Below, piece by piece: positions 39,001 to 49,628 of a stretch of DNA of 64,000 bases. The translations under genes and the position numbers were made by a program. The number at the start of each line of letters is the position of its first letter. Position 1 is the stretch's first letter. Source of the DNA: Brachionus manjavacas (taxonomy: Eukaryota; Rotifera; Eurotatoria; Ploima; Brachionidae); the NCBI GenBank assembly GCA_019054805.1, contig JAHQIY010000001.1:10058501-10122500 (forward strand). Direction: 5' to 3'. The notes under the pieces are model-generated. The model searched no databases and was not told the origin of the DNA. It saw only the letters and a list, made by a program, of their open reading frames with translations.

Positions 39001-42000
39001 GAGTATTTTGTTTCCCGAAAAGCGATAATATTATTAATAATTAAATTAAAATTAATACCTTGAAATTTCTCATTGAATGTTTTACTCAATATCTAACCTG
39101 ATAAATCGTAGATGTTTTATTTAAATATTTTTAATTTTTTTTATTTAAAGCATTAAATTTTTAGAAAATAAACTTATAGATTTAATTTTATTTTATAATT
39201 TAGACAGGCTTTGGAAACAGTGAATATTTTGCTTCATTTTTCAACATTTTACTTCCGATCGCATATGAAGTTTGTATAATTTTTACTATTTATGCTAAAA
39301 ATGCTTATAAAAATCAATTGATTAAAATATAAACTTGTAGTATAAACCAGAACTAATCATTATATCATGCGGTTATGATTCAGCAATTGGTTGCTTTGAA
39401 GTAAGAATTTGTTTTTTATAATTTTTCCTATTTCTAGTTCCAACCCGAACTTTTGTTAATTTCGTGTGGATTCGACTCTTGTGTCGGAGATGAAAAAGTG
39501 ACTTTGACTCTGATCTTAAAAAAATTTTGAACAAAATAAATTTTTTTAAATTAATTTCTTTCAGGGACGAATGAATGTGACACCAGCTGGTTATGCGCAT
39601 TTACTAAATGCTCTGTCATGTTTCACCAACGCAAAACTTTGTGTTCTCCTAGAAGTAAAATTCTAATAACAATTAATGAAATTTTCTTTAATAAAAAAAA
39701 AATCAAAGGGCGGATACTGCATTAAATCATTAAGCGAAGGGGTCGCTTTGTCTGTGAGAGCTCTGCTTGGTTTTCCATGTCCAAGAGTTGAAGATTTCAA
39801 ACAACCCGACCCAGTGTAATTTTAAAACTAAATAAAAATTAGTATAAAAACCAAAATACTAATTTTCTTAATAGATTTGTCAAAACATTGTTAAATTTAA
39901 TATCGGTATTGAGACCCTACTGGAAGTGTTTACAATCACTAAATGATTCTGATGATTCGATTTCTTTAGAGAAATATCTTTTAGATTGGGACCTGAAGTA
40001 TAGAAAGGACATCAAATTTTACACTGATGAAACAAAGCCTGAAGAATTTGAATTAACTGGTTTTTATCCAATGTACTCGGATGAAGAAAACTCACACTGG
40101 GATAAAAAAATAGATGAACTTATTGACTCAACGGATTTGTTTGTGCCAGAAAAGAGAACTTGTTTTCAGATTGAAGATGGAATTGAGTTCTCATGTGACC
40201 TTTTTTCTCGAATTGATAAGTCCGAGTGTTCATCGGAAATATTGTCTGTGTTCCAAAATATAGCACAAAGAAATGTGACTTTAATAATTTTAAATTAGTA
40301 TTAAAATTAGGTCTTGGTTATTTTTAGTTCACTAATGGTTTAGTCTTGGTCAAAGAGCTTAATATTTCAAGTGGTTTTACAGAAATTGCGAAGCAAATAC
40401 GAGAAAAATATACCAGAATAAAAAAGTAAGAAAAAATAAGATTTTGATCTTTTACTTAAAAAGTTCGAAATAAAGATTTCTGAATATATTTTTGGCTGAT
40501 GATGTTCATCTATTAAACAAGGATCCAAAGTAAGTTTACTTTTGGTGCAATCATTCCGATTATAATTAAAAATATTTAGCGTATTTAACATTATAATTGG
40601 GTGCAGAAATGACCGGAATCAGCAGGATGATACCTCTAGTTTGTTTGTCATATTTGAAAATTTAGATGATGCTGCTTTGGTAACAATATTCTTAAGAATC
40701 ATTCTACCAATCGCTTACCAAGTAATGTCCTTTTTTTAAATAATTTAATATTTAATAATAGACAGGGAAAAAATAGTAAATTACAGAAACTTAATTGTTA
40801 ATTGGATTTTATCTTGGTTAATATTCAGAAAAATTCAAATGGATAAAAGATTTTTGATAATAATTTTGTACTCTTCTTTTTTTTGCTCAAAAATTTCTAT
40901 TAAGATTTAAAAATTAAGTTTTTTTTTAAAAGAAATTTTTAGTTTTGAGGATCGAAGAGTTGAAGATTTCAATCTATTCATATTAAAGTTGAATAATTTA
41001 GACGAAAAATTTTATTAATAAATAAATGAGTAAATACTACAATACAAAAAAATAGAATAGAAATACTAAAACAAAAATAGAATAGAAATCTTTTAATCAA
41101 AAAAAGTAATTGGTAATTGTTGAGTAGAACTTTTTTTCAATGTTGGGTTGTGAAGTTCAATTCAATTCAAAAATATTTGAATAACTTTTTTACTAAAAGA
41201 GATAATTCAGTTATGTAAAATGCAGAAAATTGCAGAGTATATTATTTTACTGAATGCTTATTATTAAACATTTTACATAAGTAAATTATCTCTTTTAGTA
41301 AAAAAGTTATTCAAATATTTTTGAATTGAAATGAACTTAACAACCCCTAAAAAATGAAAAATATTTCAAAATTCATGTTCTGATTTACTTTTTAAAAAAT
41401 AATTTTCGATTTTTTTTTTTAAATAATGATTAGCTTTTTTGGTTATGAAATTTCTTCTTAACAGAATTTAATGAATTGAAAATAGATGGTACTAAATATT
41501 GACTGATTTTTACAATGATTTTTTCAGGAAATTTTATTTTATTAAATTAAAAAAAACTTTAAATTTCTTAAAAAAATTACCGAAATTTTAATAAGGCTAT
41601 TGTTAGAACTTTCGTAAATTAATTTTTACTATTTACAAGTCAATTAACAAGTCTGAAAAATTCATTCTTGAATTTAAAAAAAAATTAAATTTGGAAATTA
41701 GGTGAATTTAAGGACCAAAGTATGAGAGTGAAACTTCATTGTTGTTCATGCTCATAAAAGTAGTTTAAATTATAATCCTTTAATTATTTGTTAAAAATCC
41801 TAATTTTTTTAAATTAAAAAAAAAAGTGATTAAACCCTTTGCGGTACACTCATGAATCGCGAAAGCTTCTACGAGAAATTCAAATTTTGTATCAGTTTTT
41901 CTGATTTTTGCTGTACATAGCATCCGAATAATCGAGAGGTCAAAAAATTCAAAAAAGTATTCGTAGGCTCGATTTTTTATTCCACAATTTGGTGTCTCAC

Positions 42001-43832
42001 AACGACCAAAACTATCGGGTGGTCGGCAAAGGTTTGAATTTTTTTTGGACCATACTATTTCTTGCTCAAAAAACACTCTTCTTCATCGTCGGAGTCATTA
42101 CAAGAGTAGTCCAAATCCGAAGATGATGAAATAAAATCATCATTATGATCGTTCAAGATCATTATCTAAGAATTTTGATATTTTTTATTTAAAATCAAAG
42201 CCAAAAAGTAGATTCAAATTAATTTAACAATTTTTATAAAAGCCAACAGCAAGATAATCATGTAATTTGAAATTCTTGCTGAAAATCGTCAGTTTTTAAA
42301 GTAAAATGCATCTAAAAATGCCAAAATAAAGTATACTTTATCTTATTATTTAATAATTAAATAATTGTCCCTATTCTATCCTAGTGGATAATGGGGAGGC
42401 GCTCATCTCCTTTTCATGTACCTTTTTGAGCAACAGCTATGATCTGACACAGAGGCTACTGCATCGGGTTGATCATCTACACCGCAATTATTACCCAGTC
42501 GAAACTAATCCCCCTATTTTTTTTGCTGAAAGAGGTTTAAACATTCGCCCCGTATTGCAGAGATATTTTGCAGATTTTTTCACCCTCAGCGGGTTTTGAA
42601 CCCTCGATCCTCTGCTTGCATGACTAACACGCAAACCATTCGGCTATACGGGCTCTTAAAAAATCTCAAATCAATAAATTTTGAACTTTAGGTAATAAAA
42701 AAGGTCGAAACGAGTAATAGGGAATTTGTTCAACAAGAGTCCTAAATCAATTTTTACCGTAGTTTTTAAAAATGTATTTATTTTTTTCCGTTTGAGAGTT
42801 AAAGCGAAAAATAGTTAGACCTTGAATTTTGGGACAAAAACAGCACAAATCAGAAAAACTGATAAAAAATTTGAATTTCTCGTAAAAAATCAACCTATTA
42901 AGTGTTTTTGAAATATAAGTAGCTATCGCGGTTCATGAATGTCTCCCAAAGGGTTAAAATAATATAATTTGTCAGAATTAAAAAAAAAATATCAAGATTA
43001 AAAATATAGGTTTTTTTAAAGTCCGAATTGATATTTTGTGATTTGATAATTGAAAAGTAAAATTTCTTTAATTTACATATGAGAATTAATTCTGAGCTCG
43101 AAAATTACTTAAAGAAAATTCAATTTTAATTATTTTGGTTTTGAAAATTTTAAATCTATCATCAAAGTAATTATATCGCACTTTGATTATCATTCGGTAG
43201 ATGCCTAATGCCTTTATACTCTATTAAAGCAATTCTTGAAAAAAATTTTTTTTTAAATTCTCTTGAAGATATTAAACAAAAAATAAAATTTAAATTTATT
43301 TTTTATTAAGTATAATCCTGATTTAGTGTTAATATACACCACTGATTTGGAAGCGATTAAAAGCAATAAAGTAACGATCTTAAAGAAATTTTATTTTATA
43401 TCTAAAATCTAAATTAAGGTGACTCACTTTGGCCTGGGTCAAGTCTACAAATATCTTAGCGCTTTGGCAGAGGGAAATTTGGTGCTAGCTTTTCAAGTAT
43501 TATTCCACTTTTTTAAATTATCAATTTTATTGAAGGTTTTAGGAGAAAGGATCTGATCCCTACCAGAAAGTGATCGAAATATCCAAGTTAGTTTTAAACG
43601 GTGATTCTCTTCAGTTACCCAACCCTTTGATTCCCGATGAAAAGTAAAATTTTAAAATTAAATAAATGAGAAAATGTTAATTTAATTTCTAAAGTCAAAG
43701 AAATGCCATTAAACAAAAGATTGATAAATTGAAAAACATTTGGAATTGTTTTCAATTTAATGGTAATTTTGATAAGAAAAATATTGAATCAAATTTAAAA
43801 TTTAATTTTTTTTAGAAAAACTTCCAAAATAA
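36006..43832 (+). CDS. HDAC6-like deacetylase copy B: active domain 1, dead truncated domain 2
   Basis: Exons in phase: 36006-36046, 36102-36243, 36297-36660, 36713-36758, 36815-36941, 39204-39269, then 39341-39400 and/or 39438-39497, 39565-39654, 39709-39815, 39875-40274, 40328-40425, 40476-40529, 40580-40721, 43311-43370, 43419-43496, 43543-43643, 43695-43762 and 43816-43832. With one of the alternative exons the product is about 686 residues. Domain 1 keeps all catalytic parts: IIRPPGHH (His 144/145), DWDVHHGQG (Asp182, His184), the zinc Asp in SCGYD or SCGFD, and LEGGY. It also has the HDAC6 domain-1 feature DFWPNL. Domain 2 aligns from RTCFQIEDG through NGLVLVKEL, LPIAYQ and YNPDLVLIYTTD to the end. 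It lacks the PPGHH segment, the HHG motif (ADDVHLLNK) and the ligand Asp in its proper context. The protein ends at NEKLPK, the same point where copy A continues to its ZnF-UBP. Two introns (2.3 and 2.6 kb) are full of transposons. Confidence 0.9.
37225..38468. repeat. Inverted 21-nt repeat flanking the intronic LINE
   Basis: TCCTTTCTGTACTTTTAGTA at about 37225-37244 is matched by its reverse complement, with one change, at 38448-38468. The LINE lies between the two arms, so it may have inserted into an inverted-repeat DNA element about 1.2 kb apart end to end. Alternatively, the arms are unrelated copies of one repeat. Confidence 0.45.
37250..38250 (-). mobile_element. Degenerate 5'-truncated CR1/L2-like LINE in an intron of HDAC6 copy B
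   Basis: Reading the minus strand from about 38247, fragments give GSVLGPI, INDLLESF, a frameshifted SDDLKLI catalytic box, EEKDLGVFITNDLKWN, LLYTSLVRPYLEYAVGTWSP, LEKVQRRATKLI, ENRRLRGDLIQRYKILKG and WNSLSVNAV. One in-frame stop and at least two frameshifts make it inactive. After the stop comes a hairpin (AACGCTTTCAAGCGTT) and a tail of TACTACTACTT and TAATAATAA repeats. It is the same family type as the copy at 2250-3163. Confidence 0.88.
39341..39497 (+). other. Tandem, probably mutually exclusive exon pair in HDAC6 copy B
   Basis: Exon a (39341-39400) encodes YKPELIIISCGYDSAIGCFE and exon b (39438-39497) encodes FQPELLLISCGFDSCVGDEK. Both are exactly 60 nt, phase 0 at both ends, and code for the same strand-loop carrying the third zinc ligand (Asp of G[FY]D). 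Both have good acceptors (TTGTAG, TTTCTAG) and donors (GTAAGA, GTGACT). The intron between them is only 37 nt, shorter than every other intron I measured here. This would hinder joining a to b. Including both would duplicate an active-site segment, so alternative use is the sensible reading. Exon b is closer to the HDAC6 consensus (GFD..GD). Confidence 0.75.
41132..41356. repeat. Foldback (MITE-like) element, arms about 79 nt
   Basis: The arms 41144-41222 and 41268-41346 are near-perfect reverse complements. Shared words include TTGAATAACTTTTTTACTA and AAAAGAGATAATT. The arms enclose a loop of about 45 nt. The outer ends read GGGTTGTGAAGTTC and GAACTTAACAACCCC. It lies in the large intron of HDAC6 copy B and would form a long hairpin in the pre-mRNA. 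Confidence 0.8.
41834..42953 (-). mobile_element. Internally deleted piggyBac-like transposon with TTAA flanks
   Basis: The ends are inverted: ACCCTTTGCGG at 41834 and, read from the other side, CCCTTTGGGAG at 42953, both directly next to TTAA. TTAA is the hallmark target site of piggyBac. The inverted similarity extends inward through CATGAATCGCG/CATGAACCGCG, AGAAATTCAAATTTT and ATCAGTTTTTCTGATTT. On the minus strand from about 42161 there is a start codon, an acidic stretch (DLDYSCNDSDDEEE), a one-base shift in a T run, then WSKKNSNLCRPPDSFGR and a KNRAYEYFFEFFD segment. These look like the N-terminal part of a piggyBac transposase. The frame then runs straight into the terminal repeat, so the catalytic core is deleted. 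A SINE is nested at 42366-42658. Confidence 0.72.
42366..42658 (-). mobile_element. tRNA-derived SINE nested in the piggyBac relic
   Basis: The minus strand from about 42658 begins like a tRNA. It has an A-box-like TAGCCGAATGG (42635-42647 region) and a B-box-like GGTTCAAAACCC (42591-42602), spaced as in a polymerase III promoter. The predicted anticodon and acceptor arms pair poorly, so it is not a working tRNA. About 220 nt of unrelated body follows, ending near GGATAGAATAGGGAC before an AT-rich flank. Its composition is much less AT-biased than its host. Tail and target-site duplication were not securely identified. Confidence 0.6.
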
Positions 43833-44165
43833 ACTCAAGCCTACAAGCGTTTTTAAAATAGATTTTATGCAAATTAGTTTACTGTAATTGTATGTTAAAG
43901 ATTCATACAGCGTCAATATTTTTATTTTTAACAGTTCAAAATTTTAGTTGTAATTTTAGAATGTTTTTTTCAATATTTCTATTATTAAAAAAGTTTATTA
44001 AATCATTCAATTTTCCTATACACTTATCTAAAGCGTGATTTTATTATTATGCTTTTATTCAGTATTTAAAGTACTTTATATTGATATTTAATAATACATT
44101 TACTTAGAAAATTTTTTGAATAAAGCGTTAAAAATATTATTTTTCTCTTGAAAAAATAAATAACA

Positions 44166-46610
44166 ATGGGTAATACGAACGCAGTTAATTTGGCTGAAAC
44201 TGAAGTGCCGCATTTAGAAAACTTGCTCAACTATGATCCGTATCTAAAGCCCTATGAATCTGAGATAAGACGAAGATACGGCTGCTTAAAATCATACATT
44301 GACCGTGTTGACCACTATGAGAATGGATTATTAGATTTTACTAGATCTTACCAGACATATGGAGTGCATGTTGATGAAAAGAATAGCATTCACGTAATGG
44401 AATGGGCGCCTGGTGCTAAAAACATGTACCTTAAAGGAGATTTCAGTAAACTACGAAGAAGAAATTATTTTCATAAAATTAAAATTTATTATAGACGGCT
44501 GGAAGCTGTACGAGTACAAATTTGAAAAGCTAGAGTTTGGTAAATGGCGTTTGACAATTCCTGCTCTACAAGATGGCTCTCCTCCCATAAAACATGGTTC
44601 AATAATAAAAGTAATAATTTTAAATGAACGAATTTGTTTTCTGATAAAATTTAAAACAAAAATTTAGCTGGCTATTGAAACTCATACGGGCGAAATTGTT
44701 GACAGAATATGTCCTTGGGCTACTTATGTTGTCCAGTGCAAAGAAACAAATCTTTATAATCAAGTTTTTTACAATCCACCTGAAAATGAGGTATTATTTT
44801 TATTTATTTTTATTTTTATTTTTTATTTTTTTATTCTAGAGATATAAATTCAAATATCAAAGACCAAAACGTCCAGAACGCCTTAGAATTTACGAGGCCC
44901 ATGTGGGAATTTCGTCTCCTGAGGCCAAAATTGCCACATACGATCATTTTAGAGTGAATATTTTGCCCATCATAAAAGAACAAGGCTACAATGCTGTCCA
45001 ATTGATGGCAATCATGGAACATGCATACTATGCTAGTTTTGGTTACCAAGTCACTAGTTTTTTTGCTGCATCAAGGTAAATTTTGTTTTTAATTAAATTT
45101 TTGTCTACTTTTTTTACTCAAGTCGTTATGGAAATCCAGAAAGTCTTAAGGCCCTAATTGATGAAGCTCATCGTCTAGGAATCGCAGTATATTTAGATTT
45201 GGTGCACAGTCATGCGTCCAAAAATGTCTTGGATGGCCTAAATCAGTTCGATGGTACTAATGGCTGTTTCTTTCATGATAACGCCCGAGGGTACCATGAT
45301 TTATGGGAGAGCAGATGTTTTAATTATTCTGAGTAAATAAAATTAAAAAAAAGTTTACCAAAAATTTTTATTAATCTTAAAGGACAGAGGTGACTCGCTT
45401 TTTGCTTTCAAATATTCGATTCTGGATGGATGAGTACCAATTTGATGGTTTTCGTTTTGACGGTGTTACTTCTATGCTGTATCATTCGCACGGAATTGCG
45501 CATTCATTTAGCGGTAATTATGATGAATACTTTGGATTGGCAACTGACACAGACTCATTTTTGTATTTGATGCTGGCTAATCATTTGCTACATGAGTACT
45601 ACAGTGACGTGGTGACGATTGCTGAAGATGTATCTGGAATGCCGACTCTTTGTCGTCCAGTGACAGAAGGAGGTGCTGGTTTTGATTACCGTTTGGCAAT
45701 GGCCATACCGGACAAATGGATCAAAACTTTGAAAGAACAGAAAGACGAAGATTGGAATTTAGGTAATTTAGTGCATACTTTGGAGAATAGGCGCTATAAA
45801 GAGGCTAGTATTGCATATGTTGAATCGCATGACCAAGCTTTGGTCGGTGACAAAACAATTGCGTTTTGGTTAATGGATGCCGAGATGTACACAAACATGT
45901 CCGTGCTGAGCCCACTTACTCCTGTCATTGAGCGTGGAATTTCTTTGCATAAAATGATTAGACTGCTCACTCACGGTCTTGGCGGAGAGGGATGGCTTAA
46001 TTTTATGGGCAATGAATTCGGACATCCTGAATGGCTCGATTTTCCAAGAGAAGGAAACAACAGTTCGTATCATTATGCCAGGCGACAGTACAATCTGGCC
46101 AAAGACGAACTACTAAGGTACAAATTTTTGAACAAATTTGATGAAGCAATGAACAACTTAGAAGACGAATACAAATGGTTAAACAAAACCCAAGTATATT
46201 TTTTTTCCAATTAATTAGAAATAATTAAAATTAAAATTTTAAATTTTATTAAATTAGTATGTTAGTCGCAAGCATGAAGATGACAAAGTTGTAGTTTTTG
46301 AGCGGGGCGAAAAAGGTCTTGTTTGGATTTTTAATTTTCATCATTCGAAAAGCTATCCGGATTATTTTGTTGGATGCTCAATTCCAGGAAAGTAAGTTGA
46401 TAATGATTAAATTTGAGAATAAAAATTTTTAACTCATTTTCAAGGTATAAAATTGTTCTAGATACTGATGCAGAAGAGTTCGGTGGTCATAAACGACTCG
46501 ACCATTCGGTCGACTATTTTACCAGCGAAAAAGGTTGGGACGGACGAAATTGTTCACTCAGTGTCTATATACCTAATAGAACAGCCATCTTGCTAGCCAA
46601 AGTTGACTAG
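44166..46610 (+). CDS. GBE1: 1,4-alpha-glucan (glycogen) branching enzyme
   Basis: Eight exons join in phase: 44166-44445, 44495-44610, 44668-44790, 44840-45075, 45123-45332, 45383-46193, 46258-46391 and 46445-46610. They encode about 691 residues (human 702). The cytosolic GH13 enzyme introduces alpha-1,6 branches into glycogen. The N-terminal CBM48 region has [17 protein letters not shown]. The catalytic barrel has [44 protein letters not shown] (nucleophile Asp about 348), [10 protein letters not shown] (acid/base Glu about 403) and [11 protein letters not shown] (Asp about 472), then [15 protein letters not shown]. The C-terminal beta domain has FNFHHSKSY and GGHKRLDH. The three catalytic residues sit nine positions below the human numbering, so length is conserved. 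An intron at 44791-44839 is a run of ATTTTT units. The gene begins only 333 bp after HDAC6 copy B, same strand. Confidence 0.97.
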
Positions 46611-46844
46611 ATGTTTTTTAGTAAAAAAGAAAATAAAAACTTTAATTTATAATGTTTGTTGATGATTTTTAGTTATTTTAATAGATTTAGTTTATTAAAA
46701 TAAAGGTATTTTAAAAAATAGATCACTTTATTTAAAATTGTACAAAATATAATAAATACTTTTTTTTAAAATCTGGATAAGAATTATCGTTAAATTACAA
46801 CAAAATTTAGAAAATACATTATTGGAACTATAAAATAAACACTT

Positions 46845-49628
46845 TTAGTATGAATATTCAAAAATTTTCACACAATGATTTCCACTGTCGGCAATGGCTA
46901 TGGTGTTATTTATGACCGCCAAGTCTTGCGGTCCATACAGCTTATTGACTTGACATCGAATGTAGCGGATAAATGTACCATGTTTGTCGAAAACCTTTTA
47001 TTAATTTTTTACAAAAATATTAAAACAAATTTTTTCACCTGATTACTTGAACTCTCGAGTTTCCCCAATCAACTATTATCAAATTATCATCTGAATCAAC
47101 AGTTATACCTTAATTGTAAAATGATAAAAATTTAAATTAAAAAAGGGATTTTGAACACGAAAACCTTTAAATTTGCAAAAAATTTAAATTAAGAATTCAT
47201 GAAGCTTTGAAAATTCTCTATTTTGGTCTACATTTAAATCACTAGGACTTATAATTTAAAATTTCAAAAAAATTAAAATAAATAAATCATGGCAAGTTTG
47301 ATAAACAGCTTAATTATTTATATTTATATTACAATTATTTTCAACTTTGAAATTTAGATTAAGAGAAATTAAAATAAAAAAAAAGATTGAATAATTCTTT
47401 TTTAAATTTAAATTTCAAAACTTTAACACTAAAAAAAAAATAAATAATTTTAATAACCTTACATTAAATCTTTTATTCTTTTATTGGATTAAATATTATA
47501 TTTACCAGAAAGGGAATTTTAGTTTAACTTTAAATTTAAATAAAAAAAATATTTTTTTGTTTACCTTTTAAGTAGTGCTTTAGTTTATTTTATTAGAATC
47601 ACTAAATTAAACTAACTAAACTAAGTCTTAAAATTTAAATAACAATCCACAAATAAACTCAAACAAAAAAGTACTTTGATTTGGTAATTTGGATTAAATT
47701 ATTTTTCATCAAACTATTTAAAAAAAAACAATTAAGTTACCAGTGGGTCCATTAAATTGACCTTGATCAGATCCATTGGATCCAAAACAAAATTTAAAAC
47801 TGCCACTACTGTCGAATATTTTGATACAATGATTATAAAAATCAGACACACAAATGTCACCATTTGACATACAAGCTACATATTGTGGTCCAGCAAAATT
47901 TTCATTTTTGCTGCCTGCATGACCAAATTTTTGCAAAAATTTTCCACTTGAGTCAAAAACGCACACCGAATTGGCTTTGGCATCGGCAACTATTATTTGA
48001 TCGTCACAAGCTTTGTTTAGACAAATGCCCTTTGGACCGAGCAATTTACCATGACAAATTTTTTTAACAAACTTTCCATTCTCTTCAAAAACATTAACAC
48101 ATTTTAGCTCATAGTCGACAACTAAAATTTTTTTGCCAGGTCCGGAAACAATTCCACATGGCCGTTTAACTATTTTTGTGCTAGATGAACCAGTATGAGT
48201 AGTCATTGAAAACTTATACTCTCCACCGTGACTGAATACGTCTATTTTTTGATTGTTACTATCTGTAACATAAATTGAGTCATTGGTTGCACAAACAGCC
48301 TGGGGATTCATGAACTCCGAGCTGTGTCGTCCTCTTTGACCAATTTGAAACAAAAAATCATCCTCTTCTTTGCTAAGTTCGCCAAAATTTGCTAAATTTA
48401 ATTTAGAAAGTCTAGGGCTAGTTGGGTTACTCAAACTGTCAGATAACACAGACGGTACACTGCTCATTAAAGAGTCATCATTGCTGCTGATCGATTTGGA
48501 GTCGGCTTTTTTGCTGAGAGAAAAAGTGCTTGATTGATTCGCCTTAGGCACATTTAAAAACATGGAACTTTTTCGGATCGAATTATTTGGCAACAAAGGG
48601 TTAGATGAGCTAGACTTTTTGCCGGATAAAATACTCGAAAATTTCGATTCACTTGGTTTGACTTTTAATTTGTTCTCTTTGCCTTGGAAATTTTTTATTG
48701 AATTTGAGCTCAAAGATTTGATGGGTGTCGAACACCGAGCTGGTTCTGGCTTGCGAAAATTCTTGTCCAAACAAACTAATTTATAAGGCGAATTGGCGAC
48801 GTGTTTTTTGTTTACCATGATATTAAGTGAATAAGTTCCTTTTTTGTTCAATTTGTATTTAACTTCATAGACCCCATCGGATAAGCACTCTAATTTGCAC
48901 TCACAGTCGACTTTTTCCGGCTTGGTAACATTTTTTTTGCTGCTAAAAACTTTTCCCTGTATCTCGTTTGGACGCTTAGGAGTTGAAATAAGACGTGCTT
49001 CGACTTCCGAGCGAACTATAAAAATATCCAAGAAAGAAAGATGATTTTTACATGGGCTAATTCCATCTTTAGTCTTAAATTTTAAGGAAAAAAACTGCTC
49101 CTCATTGACAAAGCATTGTTTCAGGCCTCTTCCACTTATCGAATATTCCAAACTGGCTGAATTATTTTCGCATGATTTTATTAATAATTTTCCAAAATTA
49201 TTTATCACGTCAAAAAGGCTAATATTTTTTATCCTATTAAAATTTGAATATTCACTATTTATTAGTCTAGTGTTAACGCCGGACAATTTTAAATGTTCGA
49301 TTATATTAATGCTGTCATGAGGCACAAAATCAAATGGTTCGGTATCCAGATCTGGCGACACAGTCTCTAAATTGTTCTCAAAGTGCATTTTCTTGTCATT
49401 AAAGGCACTGTTTAGGCTGTCCAGCAAGTTTTTTTGCCTGTCCTCGAGCATTCTGTGAAGCAAATCGAATGATTCGAATATTTTAAGCTCGATTTTTTTA
49501 TAATTTAAAAGTAATTTTTCCAAAAGATCACTTTTTGTTGAACTATTTATTTCTGTGTCTAAGTAAGGGTCTATTAGAGGGTCGACGTTTTCCAAGCCGG
49601 CCAAATCTTTTCCGTCATAATGTGACAT
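46845..49628 (-). CDS. Filamin-repeat and NHL-repeat protein (TRIM2/3-like, no RING or B-box)
   Basis: Three minus-strand exons (47741-49628, 47047-47108, 46845-46994) join in phase to about 699 residues. The order is an N-terminal helical region (about 30-90, resembling the post-B-box coiled coil), then an Ig-like filamin repeat (about 200-295, with GTYSLNIMVNKKHVANSPY), a serine-rich linker, and NHL repeats from about 425 to the end. The NHL signatures are FMNPQAVCATNDSIYVTD, GPKGICLN, FAGPQYVACMSNGDICVSD, GQFNGPTG and LYGPQDLAVINN with IADSGNHCVKIF. TRIM2/3/71 and Brat use the NHL propeller to bind RNA or protein. The RING and B-box zinc fingers that should precede the coiled coil are absent. 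The exon starts with its own ATG and I see no upstream zinc-finger exon in the next kilobase, so ubiquitin ligase activity is unlikely. It is convergent with GBE1, 234 bp apart. Confidence 0.82.

Noticed and set aside
42591..42658. A functional tRNA gene on the minus strand
   Set aside because: A and B boxes are present but the acceptor and anticodon stems do not pair properly and the unit continues as a 290-nt SINE.
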